A DNA stretch of 64,000 bases from CBDHDN01 sp965261585 (lineage in GTDB: Bacteria; Pseudomonadota; Alphaproteobacteria; UBA6615), in NCBI GenBank assembly GCA_965261585.1, contig CBDHDN010000019.1, forward strand, positions 6,608 to 70,607, in the 5' to 3' direction. Of the stretch, positions 25,291 through 34,417 are shown one piece after another. Under the pieces are notes generated by a model. The model was not told the DNA's origin and did no database searches. It was given only the letters and a program-made list of their open reading frames with translations. The position numbers and the translations under genes were made by a program. Numbering within the stretch: the first letter of the stretch is position 1; each line of letters opens with the position of its first letter.

Positions 25291-25325
25291 CCAAGCGTTA
25301 GGATCAGACCACTAGAGTGCCCGCC

Positions 25326-26039
25326 ATGAGCCTGCCCATGATCGGTGTGACCCTCGATAGCGAAGCCGCCGGCGGCTATTCGAACCTGCCGTGGTACGCC
25401 CTGCGCGAGAACTATTGCGCGGCGATCGCCGCTGCCGGCGGCCTGCCGGTCGCCTTGCCCCACGAGCCGGAGCAGGCCCACGCCTATCTCGACCGGCTGG
25501 ACGGGCTGGTCGTGACGGGCGGCGCCTTCGACGTCGATCCGGCGATCTTCGGCGCCGCGTCGCGCCACCCCAAGGTGACGACCAAGGACCGGCGCACGGC
25601 GTTTGAGCTGGCGGCGACGCGTGGCGCGGTCGCGCGCGATATACCGGTGCTGGGCATCTGCGGCGGCCAGCAGCTGCTGCACGTGGTGCTGGGCGGGGCG
25701 CTGATCCAGCACATCCCCGACGAGGTGGCCGACGCCCTGGCGCACGAGCAGCCGAACCCGCGCGACGAGCCCGGCCATGCCGTGACGGTCGCCACCGGCA
25801 CGCTGCTGCACACCATCGTCGGCACGGGCGCGCTCGAGGTGAACAGCGCCCACCATCAGGCGGCGAAGGGCGAGCCGGCCGGCGTGCGCGTAAACGCGGT
25901 GGCGCCGGACGGCGTCATCGAAGGCATCGAAGCGGTCGGCAAGCGCTTCTGCCTCGGCGTGCAGTGGCACCCGGAATACGGCGTGTCCGCGGGGGATGGG
26001 AAGATCTTCCAGGCGTTCGTGCAAGCCGCGGCGGGCTGA
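25326..26039 (+). CDS. Class I glutamine amidotransferase-like hydrolase (peptidase C26, PuuD-like)
   Basis: 237 residues. Family C26 hydrolases cleave gamma-glutamyl bonds, for example gamma-glutamyl-GABA in putrescine breakdown. The triad is visible: nucleophile Cys in LGICGGQQLLHV, and His/Glu in GVQWHPEYG near the C-terminus. N-terminal GVTLDSEA…Y and GLVVTGGAFDVDP are typical. I chose the ATG at 25326; a GTG three codons upstream is possible. No clear Shine-Dalgarno precedes either, and a MITE ends ten bases upstream, so the native leader has been displaced. Substrate unknown. Confidence 0.83.
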   Translation: MSLPMIGVTLDSEAAGGYSNLPWYALRENYCAAIAAAGGLPVALPHEPEQAHAYLDRLDGLVVTGGAFDVDPAIFGAASRHPKVTTKDRRTAFELAATRGAVARDIPVLGICGGQQLLHVVLGGALIQHIPDEVADALAHEQPNPRDEPGHAVTVATGTLLHTIVGTGALEVNSAHHQAAKGEPAGVRVNAVAPDGVIEGIEAVGKRFCLGVQWHPEYGVSAGDGKIFQAFVQAAAG

Positions 26040-26128
26040 GAAGCGATTCTCAAGCAGATGGCATTGCCGGCCCACACCCGACCCGACCGCCGTCCAAGTC
26101 TCCAAGTGACGGCCAAGGCGCCCCCGCG

Positions 26129-26905
26129 ATGACCGACGTCCTGAGCCAATTCCGGCTCGACGACGCGGTCGCGCTGGTCACCGGCGCCGCGAGCGGCTTC
26201 GGCCGGGCGACGGCCGAGGCGCTGGCCGCCGCGGGCGCCACGGTCGCGGTGACCGATGTGGACGGCGCGGCGGCGGAGCGGGCCGCGGCGGCGCTCGGCG
26301 GCAGCGCGTTCGCGGCGGCGCTGGATATCGGCGACGAGGCGCAAATCGTAGACGTCGTCGCGGCCGTCGCGGCCGTCGCGGCGCAGCGCGGGCGCCTCGA
26401 CGTCCTGGTCAACAACGCCGGCATCGGCGCCCGCATGGCGGCCGAGGACATGCCAACGGCGACCTGGGAGCGGGTCGTCGCGGTCAACCTGACCGGCACG
26501 TTCGTCGCCACGCGCGAGGCCGGCCGCCACATGCTGGCGCGCGGCAAGGGCGCGATCGTCAACGTCGCCTCGATCATGGGGCTGGTCGGCGGCGGGCTCT
26601 ACCCGAACCCGGCCTACCAGGCGACGAAGGGCGCGATCGTCAACCTGACGCGCGAGCTGGCGCTGGAATGGGCCGACCGCGGCGTGCGGGTCAACGCCGT
26701 GGCGCCGACATTCGCGCGCACGCCGCTGACGGAAAAACTGCTGGCCGAGCCGGGGATGGAGCGCCGCATAATCGAGAACACGCCCATGGGCCGCCTCGTC
26801 GAGCCGGCGGAGGTGGCCGCCGCCGTCTTGTTCCTGGCGAGCGACGCGGCGGCCATGATCACCGGCCACACGCTGCCGGTCGACGGCGGCTGGCTGGCCC
26901 GATGA
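26129..26905 (+). CDS. SDR-family oxidoreductase
   Basis: 258 residues, classical short-chain dehydrogenase. Cofactor loop TGAASGFGRA, the Asp after the second strand (VTDVDG) hinting at NAD preference, NNAGIG, catalytic Ser in NVASIMG and Tyr/Lys in AYQATK. C-terminal GHTLPVDGGWLAR matches the tetrameric SDR end. Its stop overlaps rluB (ATGA), so it is co-translated with a pseudouridine synthase; a shared function is not implied. Substrate not deducible. Starts 89 bases after the amidotransferase-like gene. Confidence 0.9.
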   Translation: MTDVLSQFRLDDAVALVTGAASGFGRATAEALAAAGATVAVTDVDGAAAERAAAALGGSAFAAALDIGDEAQIVDVVAAVAAVAAQRGRLDVLVNNAGIGARMAAEDMPTATWERVVAVNLTGTFVATREAGRHMLARGKGAIVNVASIMGLVGGGLYPNPAYQATKGAIVNLTRELALEWADRGVRVNAVAPTFARTPLTEKLLAEPGMERRIIENTPMGRLVEPAEVAAAVLFLASDAAAMITGHTLPVDGGWLAR

Positions 26906-27729
26906 CGACGGCGGCGGCCGCCGGAAACGGCACAAGCACCGAGGGCGGCGACCAGAGGGCCGGCGACCAGCGCGCTGGCGAGCGGATCGCCAAGGTGATG
27001 GCGCGGGCCGGCCTGTGCTCACGCCGCGAGGCCGAGCGCTGGATCGGCGCCGGCCGCGTCGCCGTCGACGGCAAGATCCTGACCAGCCCGGGCGTCGTCG
27101 TCACGCCGGCCTCGCGCATCGTCGTCGATGGGCGGCCGCTGCCGGCGGCGGCACCGCCACGGCTGTGGCGCTATCACAAGCCGCCGGGCCTGTTGACGAC
27201 CCGGCACGACCCGCAGGGCCGGCCGACCGTGTTCGCGGCGTTGCCGCCGGCGCTGCCGCGCATCGTCACCGTCGGCCGCCTCGACATGACGTCCGAGGGC
27301 CTGCTGCTGCTGACCAACGACGGCGCGATCGCGCGGGCGCTGGAGCTGCCGTCGACGGGCTGGACGCGGCGCTATCGGGTCCGCGTGTTCGGCCGTGTCG
27401 ACGCGGCGGCGCTGGCCGCGCTGGCCCGCGGCGTCACGGTCAGCGGCGTGCGCTACGGGCCGATCGAGGCGGCGCTGGAACGCCAGGCCGGCGCCAATGC
27501 CTGGCTCACGGTGGCGCTGAGCGAGGGCAAGAACCGCGAGGTGCGGATCGTGCTGGAGCATCTGGGCTATGTCGTCAACCGGCTGATCCGCATCGCCTAC
27601 GGCCCGTTCCAGCTCGGCAACCTGAAGCGCGGCGCCGTCGACGAGATCAAGCACCGGGTGCTGCACGACCAGCTGCCGGCATTCTTTGCCAAGGCCCCAC
27701 GCCGGCGCGATGCGCATCGTCGGCGGTAG
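26902..27729 (+). CDS. rluB: 23S rRNA pseudouridine synthase (RsuA/RluB family)
   Basis: 275 residues. An S4 RNA-binding domain (ERIAKVMARAGLCSRREAERWI…GRVAVDG) is followed by the RsuA-type catalytic domain: YHKPPGLLTT, VGRLDMTSEGLLLLTNDG with the catalytic Asp, RYRVRVFG and EGKNREVRIVLEHLG. Position next to rsmD and close to tadA is the usual alphaproteobacterial setting of RluB, the 23S U2605 enzyme, but RluE/RsuA specificity cannot be excluded by eye. ATG overlaps the SDR stop; 3' end overlaps rsmD by 20 bases. Confidence 0.88.
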   Translation: MTTAAAAGNGTSTEGGDQRAGDQRAGERIAKVMARAGLCSRREAERWIGAGRVAVDGKILTSPGVVVTPASRIVVDGRPLPAAAPPRLWRYHKPPGLLTTRHDPQGRPTVFAALPPALPRIVTVGRLDMTSEGLLLLTNDGAIARALELPSTGWTRRYRVRVFGRVDAAALAALARGVTVSGVRYGPIEAALERQAGANAWLTVALSEGKNREVRIVLEHLGYVVNRLIRIAYGPFQLGNLKRGAVDEIKHRVLHDQLPAFFAKAPRRRDAHRRR

Positions 27730-28273
27730 CTACCGGGGCCGCCGCCTGGCCGTGCCCGAGGGCGCGCCGGTGCGGCCGACGCGCGAACGGGTGCGCGAGG
27801 CGCTGTTCGATATCCTGGCGCACGGCATCGGCGTGACGCTCAGCGGCGCCCACGTCGTCGACGCGTTCGCCGGCACCGGCGCCCTCGGCTTCGAGGCGCT
27901 GTCGCGCGGCGCCGCGGCCGTGACGTTCATGGAGACCGACCGGGCGGCGCGCCAGGCGATCCGCGCTGCCGCGGCGGCGCTGGACGCGGCGGACCGGGCG
28001 CACGTCCTGGCCGCCGATGCGCTGCGGCCGCCGGCGGCGGACGCCGCCTGCACCCTCGCCCTCATGGACCCGCCCTACGGTAGCGGCCTGGCGGCCCCGG
28101 CCCTGACCGCCCTCGCCGCCGGCGGCTGGCTGGCCGACGGTGCCGTCGCCGTCGTCGAGCAGGGCGCGCGCGCGACGCTCGACCCACCGAGGGGCTTCAC
28201 GCCCATGGATGAACGCCGCTACGGGACGACCCGGCTGGTGTTCCTGGGGTACGCGGCGTCGGCGGGCGGGTAG
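27710..28273 (+). CDS. rsmD: 16S rRNA (guanine966-N2)-methyltransferase
   Basis: 187 residues, usual length. Motifs: MRIVGGSYRGRRLAVPEG N-terminus, PTRERVREALFDIL, SAM loop VVDAFAGTGALGFEALSRGA, acidic METD, and the catalytic DPPY (LALMDPPYGSG). The ATG at 27710 starts the conserved N-terminus; the in-frame extension lies inside rluB. The enzyme methylates G966 of 16S rRNA on the assembled 30S. Confidence 0.95.
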   Translation: MRIVGGSYRGRRLAVPEGAPVRPTRERVREALFDILAHGIGVTLSGAHVVDAFAGTGALGFEALSRGAAAVTFMETDRAARQAIRAAAAALDAADRAHVLAADALRPPAADAACTLALMDPPYGSGLAAPALTALAAGGWLADGAVAVVEQGARATLDPPRGFTPMDERRYGTTRLVFLGYAASAGG

Positions 28274-28296
28274 CCCGGCGCGGGCCATACAGATAA

Positions 28297-28325
28297 CTGT
28301 CATCCCGGACCCGATCCGGGATCCA
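28297..28325. repeat. REP-like palindrome downstream of rsmD
   Basis: TCCCGGA-CCCGA-TCCGGGA lies in the 208-base gap between convergent rsmD and mutL, preceded by TGTCA and followed by TCCATT, the wording common to alphaproteobacterial REP elements. A related half-site TCATCCCGGACCGG occurs near 30340. Confidence 0.6.
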
Positions 28326-28481
28326 TTCAACGATCAGGCGCGTTGCCGCAGTGCGAGGCGCCATCGCACGATCACGCCTGAATGTGCCATGGGCCCGGCT
28401 CAAGACCGGGGTGACGAGCCTTGTTTTCGTTGGTCCAATCGGCCAACGGTGCCGCCATGCCGGCGCGATAGGGCGCGGCTG

Positions 28482-30278
28482 TCACCGCCGGCCGAACAGG
28501 CGCTCGATGTCGGCGAGCTTGAGCTCGACGTAGGTCGGGCGGCCGTGGTTGCATTGGCCGGCGTGGGGCGTCGCCTCCATCTGGCGCAGAAGCGCGTTCA
28601 TCTCGTCGGCATTGAGGGCGCGGCCGGCGCGGACGCTGCCGTGGCAGGCCATGGTGCCACAGACCGCCTCGAGGCGCTCCTTGAGCGACAGGGCGGCGTC
28701 GAATTCGGCGAGGTCGTCGGCGAGGTCGCGGACGAGCGCGGCGGCGTCGGGGTTGCCCAACAGCGCCGGCACCTCGCGGACGACGACGGCGCCCCGGCCG
28801 AACGGCTCGAGGACGAGGCCGAGCTCGGCGAGTTCGGCGGCGCGCGCGGCGAGGCGGTCGGCGGCGGCCTCGTCGAGCTCGACAACCTCGGGCAGCAGCA
28901 GGCCCTGGCGGGCGACGCCGCCATTGGCGAGCGCCGCCTTCATGCCCTCGTAGACGAGGCGCTCATGGGCCGCGTGCTGATCGACGATGACTATGCCGTC
29001 GCCGGTCTGGGCGACGATGTAGGTGCCGTGGACCTGGGCCCGGGCGGCGCCGAGGGGATAGTCGGTCGCAGCGGAGTCGGGTGCCGCGGCGGGCGCAGCC
29101 AGCGCGGCACCCAGGCCCGGCAAGGCCGAATCGTCCATACCCGGCGGCGCGAAGTAGCGCGCGGCGGTTTCGGCGAGGCCACGCGGCACGGCGCTGCCGG
29201 GGTGCGCGGCGTAGCCGCCGCCACCGTGGCTGCGGAACGCGCCCAGCGCGGCCGCCGCGACGGTCGTCGAGGCGCGGTGGCCGGCGGCGGCGAGCGCGGC
29301 CTTGAGGGCACCGACGATGAGGCCGCGGACATGACCGGCGTCGCGGAAGCGCACCTCGGCCTTGGCCGGATGCACGTTGACGTCGACCGCGGCCGGGTCG
29401 ACGTCGAGGAACAGGGCGACGACGGGGTGACGGTCGCGCGCCAGGAAGTCCTGATAGGCGCCGCGCACGGCGCCGTGCAGCAGGCGGTCGCGCACCGGCC
29501 GGCCATTGACGAACAGGTACTGGTGGCGGGCCTGGCCGCGGTTCAGAGTCGGCACGCCGGCGAAGCCGGCCAGGCGCAGTGTCTCGCGGGCGGCCTCGAT
29601 GGGCAGCGCGTTGTCGGCGAAGTCGCGGCCGAGCACGGCGGCCAGGCGGTCGAGCCGGCCATCCAACAGGTCCCCCTGGGCCGCCGCGACCTTGAGCTTG
29701 GTCGCATCGTCGGCGACCAGCGTGAAGGCGACGCCGGGGTGGGCCATGGCGAGGCGCTGCACGGCGTCGACGGCGTGCTCGGCCTCGGTGCGCGGCGTCT
29801 TGAGGAACTTGAGGCGCGCCGGCGTCGCGAAGAACAGATCGCGGACCTCGACGCGGGTGCCCGGCGGGTGGGCCGCCGGCGCGACGGTGCCGACGACGCC
29901 GCCCTCGACCGCCAGGCGCCAGGCGGTGTCGGCGCCGAGCGGGCGCGTCGTCAGCGTGAGTCGGCTGACGGCGCCGATCGACGGCAGCGCCTCGCCACGG
30001 AAGCCGAGGGTGGTGATGCGCGCGAGGTCGTCGTCGGGCAGCTTCGAGGTGGCGTGGCGCTCGACCGCCAGCGGCAGCGCGGCGGCGTCCATGCCGGCGC
30101 CGTCATCGGTGACGGCGATCAGCGTGCGGCCGCCGTCGCACAGCACAATTTCGATGCGCCGGGCGCCGGCGTCGAGGGCGTTCTCGACGATCTCCTTGAC
30201 CGCCGCGGCCGGACGCTCGACGACCTCGCCGGCGGCGATGCGGTTGACCAGGCTGTCGGGAAGACGACGAATCTTCAT
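28482..30278 (-). CDS. mutL: DNA mismatch repair protein MutL
   Basis: 598 residues. GHKL ATPase domain: RIAAGEVVERPAAAVKEIVENALDAGA, DDGAGM, ATSKL and TLGFRGEAL, then the transducer domain. After a low-complexity Ala/Pro linker comes the C-terminal dimerisation domain with DQHAAHERLVYE, the metal-binding endonuclease motif DQHA-x2-E-x4-E, plus ACHGSVRAG and CNHGRPT. So this is a nicking-type MutL, as in bacteria lacking MutH. ATG at 30278. No mutS in the window. Confidence 0.96.
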   Translation of the reverse strand: MKIRRLPDSLVNRIAAGEVVERPAAAVKEIVENALDAGARRIEIVLCDGGRTLIAVTDDGAGMDAAALPLAVERHATSKLPDDDLARITTLGFRGEALPSIGAVSRLTLTTRPLGADTAWRLAVEGGVVGTVAPAAHPPGTRVEVRDLFFATPARLKFLKTPRTEAEHAVDAVQRLAMAHPGVAFTLVADDATKLKVAAAQGDLLDGRLDRLAAVLGRDFADNALPIEAARETLRLAGFAGVPTLNRGQARHQYLFVNGRPVRDRLLHGAVRGAYQDFLARDRHPVVALFLDVDPAAVDVNVHPAKAEVRFRDAGHVRGLIVGALKAALAAAGHRASTTVAAAALGAFRSHGGGGYAAHPGSAVPRGLAETAARYFAPPGMDDSALPGLGAALAAPAAAPDSAATDYPLGAARAQVHGTYIVAQTGDGIVIVDQHAAHERLVYEGMKAALANGGVARQGLLLPEVVELDEAAADRLAARAAELAELGLVLEPFGRGAVVVREVPALLGNPDAAALVRDLADDLAEFDAALSLKERLEAVCGTMACHGSVRAGRALNADEMNALLRQMEATPHAGQCNHGRPTYVELKLADIERLFGRR

Positions 30279-30637
30279 GGCCGCGCGAGTGTGCGCCGAT
30301 GGCCGGACGGGTGCAAGCGCACACCATACAAATGCCAGTCATCCCGGACCGGACCTAGTTATTTGCCTGGTGAAACCGTGAGCACATGGCAGAAGCGATG
30401 GCCTACCCTTGGCTTTGACGATCCGCCGAAGGTGAGGCCAGGAACAACGATCTGAATCCCCGACCTTGAGCCGGGGCCCATGAACACGGAGCGAGCTGAG
30501 TCTGCGAAGCAACGCGGATCACATCGGGGGGTCGTTGGATCGGAAGAACGCCGGTCCGCGCCCGCTTCACCCAACGTTCCGTGTTCCTGGGCCCCGGCTC
30601 AGGGCCGGGGATTCAAACCAGTGTGGCCTGCTGGAAC
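30279..30637. repeat. Gene-free gap with a 36-bp inverted repeat
   Basis: GAATCCCCGACCTTGAGCCG… (30454-30489) and …GGCTCAGGGCCGGGGATTC (30579-30614) are imperfect complements of about 36 bases flanking roughly 90 bases. Each arm itself holds a smaller CCCCGGCTC-type dyad. It resembles a paired REP/BIME unit or a small non-autonomous element. The remaining sequence has no plausible ORF. Confidence 0.55.
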
Positions 30638-32029
30638 CTAACCGCCGCCTTGCGCGGACGTCGGCGCGACGCCCTCGGGGCGGCCGACGACGACGACGGT
30701 GAGGGCATCGGGGTCGAGGAAGCGGCGGGCGACGCGTTCCAAATCGGCGCTCCCAACGGCTTCGATGAAGCCGTTGCGGCGGTCGATGTAGTCGATGCCG
30801 AGATCCTCGAGCTGCATGCCGACGAGGGTGCGGGCGATCGAGCGGCTGTCGCTGAAGCGCAGGGCAAAGCCGCCGGTCAGATTGGTCTTGGCGTCGGTCA
30901 GCTCGGCGGCGCTTACGCCGTCGTCGCGGATGCGGCGCCACTCCTCGCGGATAATGCCGAGGGACTGGCCGACCGTGGCGTTGTCGGTGCCGACGCCGCC
31001 CATCCACATCGCCGCATGATCGAGCGGGTTCAGGTAGCTGTACACGGAATAGGCGAGCCCGCGCTCCTCCCGGACCTCTTGGTAGAGCCGTGAGGTGAAG
31101 CTGCCGCCGCCGAGCACGTGGTTCAGCACATAGGCGGCGTAGTAGTCGGGGTCGGCGCGCTTGAGGCCGGGCTGGCCGAACACGACCGTGCTCTGGGGCA
31201 CGTCCTGGGCGACGACGATGACCTCGCCAGCGGCGCCGGCGGAGACCTCCGGCACATGGAACGGCTGGCCGGCCCGGGGTAAGCTACCGAACGTCTGGTC
31301 GAGCAGCGGTGCCAGGGCGTCGGCGGTGATGTCGCCGACGACGCCGAGGGTCAGGGTGTCCCTGGCGAAGCGGGCGGCGACGAACCCACGCAGGTCGGCG
31401 GTCGTGATCGCGGCGACGCTTTCCGCGGTGCCGCGGCGCGGCCGGCCATAGGGATGGTCGGGAAACACGGCCGCCCAGAACGTGTTGCTGGCGATCGTAT
31501 CGGGATCGTTCAGCCGGCGCGCCAGGATGGTCTGGATCTGGCTGCGGATGCGCTCGACCGGCTCGGCATCGAAGCGCGGCTCGGTCAGGGCCAGGCGCAT
31601 CAGGTCGAACGCTTCGGCATGATTGCGGGTCAACGTGCGCAGGCTGCCGCGGAACGTGTCGAGGAAGCCGTCGAAGCCGAGCGTGATCGACAGGTCGTCG
31701 AGGCGGCCCTGAAAGGCCTGGGAATCGAGGTCGCCGGCGCCCTCGTCGATGACGCTGGAGACCATCTGGGCCAGCCCCTCCTTGCCGGCGGGGTCGAGCG
31801 CGGCGCCGCCGCGGATGGCGAGCTCGAGGGTGATGATCGGCGTCTGGTGGTCCTCGACCAGCCAGGCCTCGATGCCGCCGGGGCTGACGACGCGCTGGAC
31901 CTCGACGGCGCGCGCCGGCGCGGCGGCGATGACGAGCAACGCCACGGCGACGCCCCAGGTAACGCCACAGACACGGGCCGCCGGACGCGGCAGCAGGGAT
32001 CGCTTGCGCATGCGGGGGGCTCCGTTCAT
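30638..32029 (-). CDS. M16-family peptidase, non-catalytic partner
   Basis: 463 residues with an N-terminal signal/anchor (WGVAVALLVIAAAPARA). Two M16 halves can be traced, but the zinc motif HxxEH is absent: the equivalent stretch reads RGGAALDPAGKEGLAQMVSSVI. The C-terminal FTSRLYQEVREERGLAYSVYSYL block, needed for substrate binding and typical of R/Y-containing partner subunits, is intact. It therefore looks like the inactive half of a heterodimeric periplasmic protease with the adjacent gene. ATG overlaps the stop of that gene as ATGA, so equal translation of the two is expected. Confidence 0.9.
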   Translation of the reverse strand: MNGAPRMRKRSLLPRPAARVCGVTWGVAVALLVIAAAPARAVEVQRVVSPGGIEAWLVEDHQTPIITLELAIRGGAALDPAGKEGLAQMVSSVIDEGAGDLDSQAFQGRLDDLSITLGFDGFLDTFRGSLRTLTRNHAEAFDLMRLALTEPRFDAEPVERIRSQIQTILARRLNDPDTIASNTFWAAVFPDHPYGRPRRGTAESVAAITTADLRGFVAARFARDTLTLGVVGDITADALAPLLDQTFGSLPRAGQPFHVPEVSAGAAGEVIVVAQDVPQSTVVFGQPGLKRADPDYYAAYVLNHVLGGGSFTSRLYQEVREERGLAYSVYSYLNPLDHAAMWMGGVGTDNATVGQSLGIIREEWRRIRDDGVSAAELTDAKTNLTGGFALRFSDSRSIARTLVGMQLEDLGIDYIDRRNGFIEAVGSADLERVARRFLDPDALTVVVVGRPEGVAPTSAQGGG

Positions 32030-33390
32030 GTCCGTTCCGGCAACAGCACGCCGGTCGTCGAGGTGACGTCGCGCAGGACCGCGCGCGCCGCCTCGTTCAC
32101 CTGCTCGACCGTGACCTCGGCGATCCGGTCGGGCCAGGCCTCGACGTCGTCCGCGGTCTGGCCGCTGGCCAGGGCCGAGCCGAGCGCGCGGGCCGCGGTG
32201 CTGAGACTGTCGCGGGCGAAGACCGCGCTGTCGACGAGGCGCTGCTTGGCGCGGGCGACCTCGTCCGCCGTGACGCCATCGGCGAGCAGCTTCTCGACCT
32301 CGGCCGCCAGCGCGGCCTCGATCACGTCGACCTCGACGCCGGGCCGCGGGCTGAAGAACGTGCCGAACGTACCGAGGTCGAGGCTGTCGGCCTGGTACCA
32401 GGCGCCGGCGGAGGCCGCCAACGCCTGCTCGACGACGAGGCTGCGGAACAGCCGGCCGCTGGAGCCGCCACCGAAGACCTCGGCCAGGACCTGCAGGGCA
32501 TAGGCGTATTCGGTGTCGCCGGCGGAGTAGCTGGGGGCGATGTAGCGGCGGTTCCAGCTCGGCTGCTGGACCCGCGCATCCTCGAGCACGACGCGCCGGG
32601 CCGCCCGCTGCGGCGGCTCGGCCGGGCGCCGCCGCTGCGGCAGTACGGCGGCCGGGATCGGGCCATAGTGACGCTCGGCCAGGGCGTGCACCGCGGCCGG
32701 ATCGACGTCGCCGGCGACGACCAGGATCGCGTTGTTGGGGGCGTACCAGGTGGCGTAGAAATCCTCGACGTCGGCCAGGGTGAGGCCGCGGATCTCATGC
32801 TCCCAGCCGATCACGGGCAGCCCGTAGGGGTGGTTCTGGAACGTCGCGGCGCGCACCTGCTCGCCGAGGATGCCGCCGGGCGACGACTCGACGCGCTGGG
32901 AACGCTCCTCGAGCACGACCTGGCGCTCGGGCTGGAACACGTCATCGGTCAGCACCAGGCCGGTCATGCGCCCGGCCTCGAGCTCCATCATCAGGCCGAG
33001 CCGGTCGGCGGCGACGGTCTGGAAGTAGCCCGTGTAGTCGTAAGCCGTGAAGGCGTTCTCGCGGCCACCGTTGCGGGCGATGATGTCGGAGAATTCGCCC
33101 GGCGCCCGCGTCTTCGTGCCCTTGAACATCAAGTGCTCGAGGAAGTGGGCAATGCCGGATTTGCCCGGCGGCTCGTCGGCGGCGCCGACCTTGTACCAGA
33201 CCATGTGGGTGACGATCGGCGCGCGGTGATTCTCGACGACGACGAGCTGCATGCCATTGTCGAGCGTGAACGTCGTCGGGCTGAAAACCTGGGCGGGAGC
33301 CGCCGTTGCGGCGCCGGCGACGATCAGCCCGGCGACGAGGGCGGGCGACAACCGGGTCAGCGTGCGCCGGGTCGGGGTGCGCGGAGCCAT
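32026..33390 (-). CDS. M16-family zinc peptidase, catalytic subunit
   Basis: 454 residues; signal peptide with a long Ala-rich h-region ending APAQ. Contains the inverted zinc motif in GIAHFLEHLMFKGT (HxxEH) with the downstream glutamate region ENAFTAYDYTGYF…VLEERSQR. C-terminal SGRLFRSLVVEQALAAS is the partner-type motif. These periplasmic M16 pairs are common next to lspA and DUF3035 genes in alphaproteobacteria and may degrade peptides or quality-control substrates. Overlaps the inactive partner by four bases. Confidence 0.92.
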   Translation of the reverse strand: MAPRTPTRRTLTRLSPALVAGLIVAGAATAAPAQVFSPTTFTLDNGMQLVVVENHRAPIVTHMVWYKVGAADEPPGKSGIAHFLEHLMFKGTKTRAPGEFSDIIARNGGRENAFTAYDYTGYFQTVAADRLGLMMELEAGRMTGLVLTDDVFQPERQVVLEERSQRVESSPGGILGEQVRAATFQNHPYGLPVIGWEHEIRGLTLADVEDFYATWYAPNNAILVVAGDVDPAAVHALAERHYGPIPAAVLPQRRRPAEPPQRAARRVVLEDARVQQPSWNRRYIAPSYSAGDTEYAYALQVLAEVFGGGSSGRLFRSLVVEQALAASAGAWYQADSLDLGTFGTFFSPRPGVEVDVIEAALAAEVEKLLADGVTADEVARAKQRLVDSAVFARDSLSTAARALGSALASGQTADDVEAWPDRIAEVTVEQVNEAARAVLRDVTSTTGVLLPERT

Positions 33391-33761
33391 GCCTCTACCT
33401 TGCGTATAGGTTAGCGGGCGAAACGGTGCAAGAGATATGGCCCGCGCCGGCGCAACTGCAAGCCTGAAGCCGCCGAGCGGAGCGTCACAAGGGCGCGATG
33501 GGCGGTGCCCCTCCGCAAGCCTGCGTCAGGTGAGAAACGCTGTTTGAATCACAGAGGCACGGAGGCACAGAGAAAACCAAAAACCCCGCACCGGGTCCAC
33601 TGCTGTCCGGTCTAGACAGTGACGAACCTCCCCACTCTCGTCTTTGGGCTTGTCCCAAGGACCCATGCTTGCGCCCGCACAGTGGCGTGAGCCTGTGCGA
33701 TGGGCCCTCGTGTCAAGCACGAGGGTGACGCGTCTGGGTAGCGGAGGCGGGAAAGAGCCTC
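33391..33761. repeat. Gene-free gap with a 100-bp dispersed repeat
   Basis: Bases 33631-33730 match 59294-59397 with few changes. The unit contains the dyads TTGGGCTTG/CCCAA and CCCTCGTG-TCAAG-CACGAGGG. Upstream, 33550-33575 is a CACAGAGGCACGGAGGCACAGAG purine-rich repeat of a kind seen scattered in many bacterial genomes. No ORF is convincing. The unit has no transposase-like termini that I can see. Confidence 0.65.
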
Positions 33762-34400
33762 CTAGAGGAGGCCTTCCAAGAGGCCGCGTTCCTTGCGCTC
33801 GATCCTCGGGGTTTCGCCCTCGGTGACGGGGCGGCCGAGGGCCTGGTTCTCGCGCAGGCGCTGGCCCTCCGCGGCGGCATCGACGACCGTGCCCTTGGGC
33901 TCGTCGAAATTGAGCAGGCGATCGATGAACGTCACGTCGGCCTTGGCCAACACGGCGCTTTCGCGATCGACAATCAAGCGGATCCCCGGCGCCGCCGTGG
34001 CGGCGCCGGCGAGTCTCAACAGCGCGGCCTCGCCGACGGTCGTGGTCTGCACGCCAGCGCGCGGCGCGGCGACGGGCGCGTCGGGTCCCGCGGCGAGGCT
34101 GATTTCACCACCGCCGTTGGCGCCATCGGCACTGCCGGCGTCGAGCCCGAACACGGCCCGGCGCGCCCGCTCGCGCAGGGCGGCAATCTGCTGCGGCTCG
34201 GCGCCGGGCTGCGGCGGCCGCAGGTTGAAATCGGGCGGAATGCTGAGCGGTGGACGCGAGACCACCGCAAACTCGTCGGGCGCCTTGTTCTCGAGCCCGA
34301 AGGTACGCTTCGCGCTCGCGCAGGCGCTCAACGCCGCCGCCGCCGCCAACAGCAACGCGACAGGCAGGCCGACCCGGCCCCGCAGCATGGTCACTCGCAT
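33762..34400 (-). CDS. DUF3035-family lipoprotein
   Basis: 212 residues. Lipobox AAALSAC with the modified cysteine near residue 27, so it is an outer- or inner-membrane lipoprotein processed by the LspA encoded next door. The body is extended and Pro/Ala-rich, with KAPDEFAVVSRPPLSIPPDFNLRPPQPGA, the DUF3035 signature. I recall this family including the Caulobacter BamF subunit of the outer-membrane assembly machine, which would fit the location, but that link is not shown here. ATG at 34400, 17 bases after lspA; same operon as ileS-lspA. Confidence 0.82.
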   Translation of the reverse strand: MRVTMLRGRVGLPVALLLAAAAALSACASAKRTFGLENKAPDEFAVVSRPPLSIPPDFNLRPPQPGAEPQQIAALRERARRAVFGLDAGSADGANGGGEISLAAGPDAPVAAPRAGVQTTTVGEAALLRLAGAATAAPGIRLIVDRESAVLAKADVTFIDRLLNFDEPKGTVVDAAAEGQRLRENQALGRPVTEGETPRIERKERGLLEGLL

Positions 34401-34417
34401 CGTCGCCTCCGAAACGC

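Larger units (their letters stand above)
23798..25315. mobile_element. MITE type 2, copy 1, split by IS256 copy B
   Basis: Starts CTAGTGGTTCGATGC at 23798 and ends GATCAGACCACTAG at 25315. Without the IS it would be about 122 bp. It contains a first palindrome built on GACGGATGG/CCATCCGTC and a second on CTAACGCTTGG/CCAAGCGTTAG; the IS is inserted in the right arm of the second. The right end lies ten bases before the ATG of the next gene. Confidence 0.82.
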
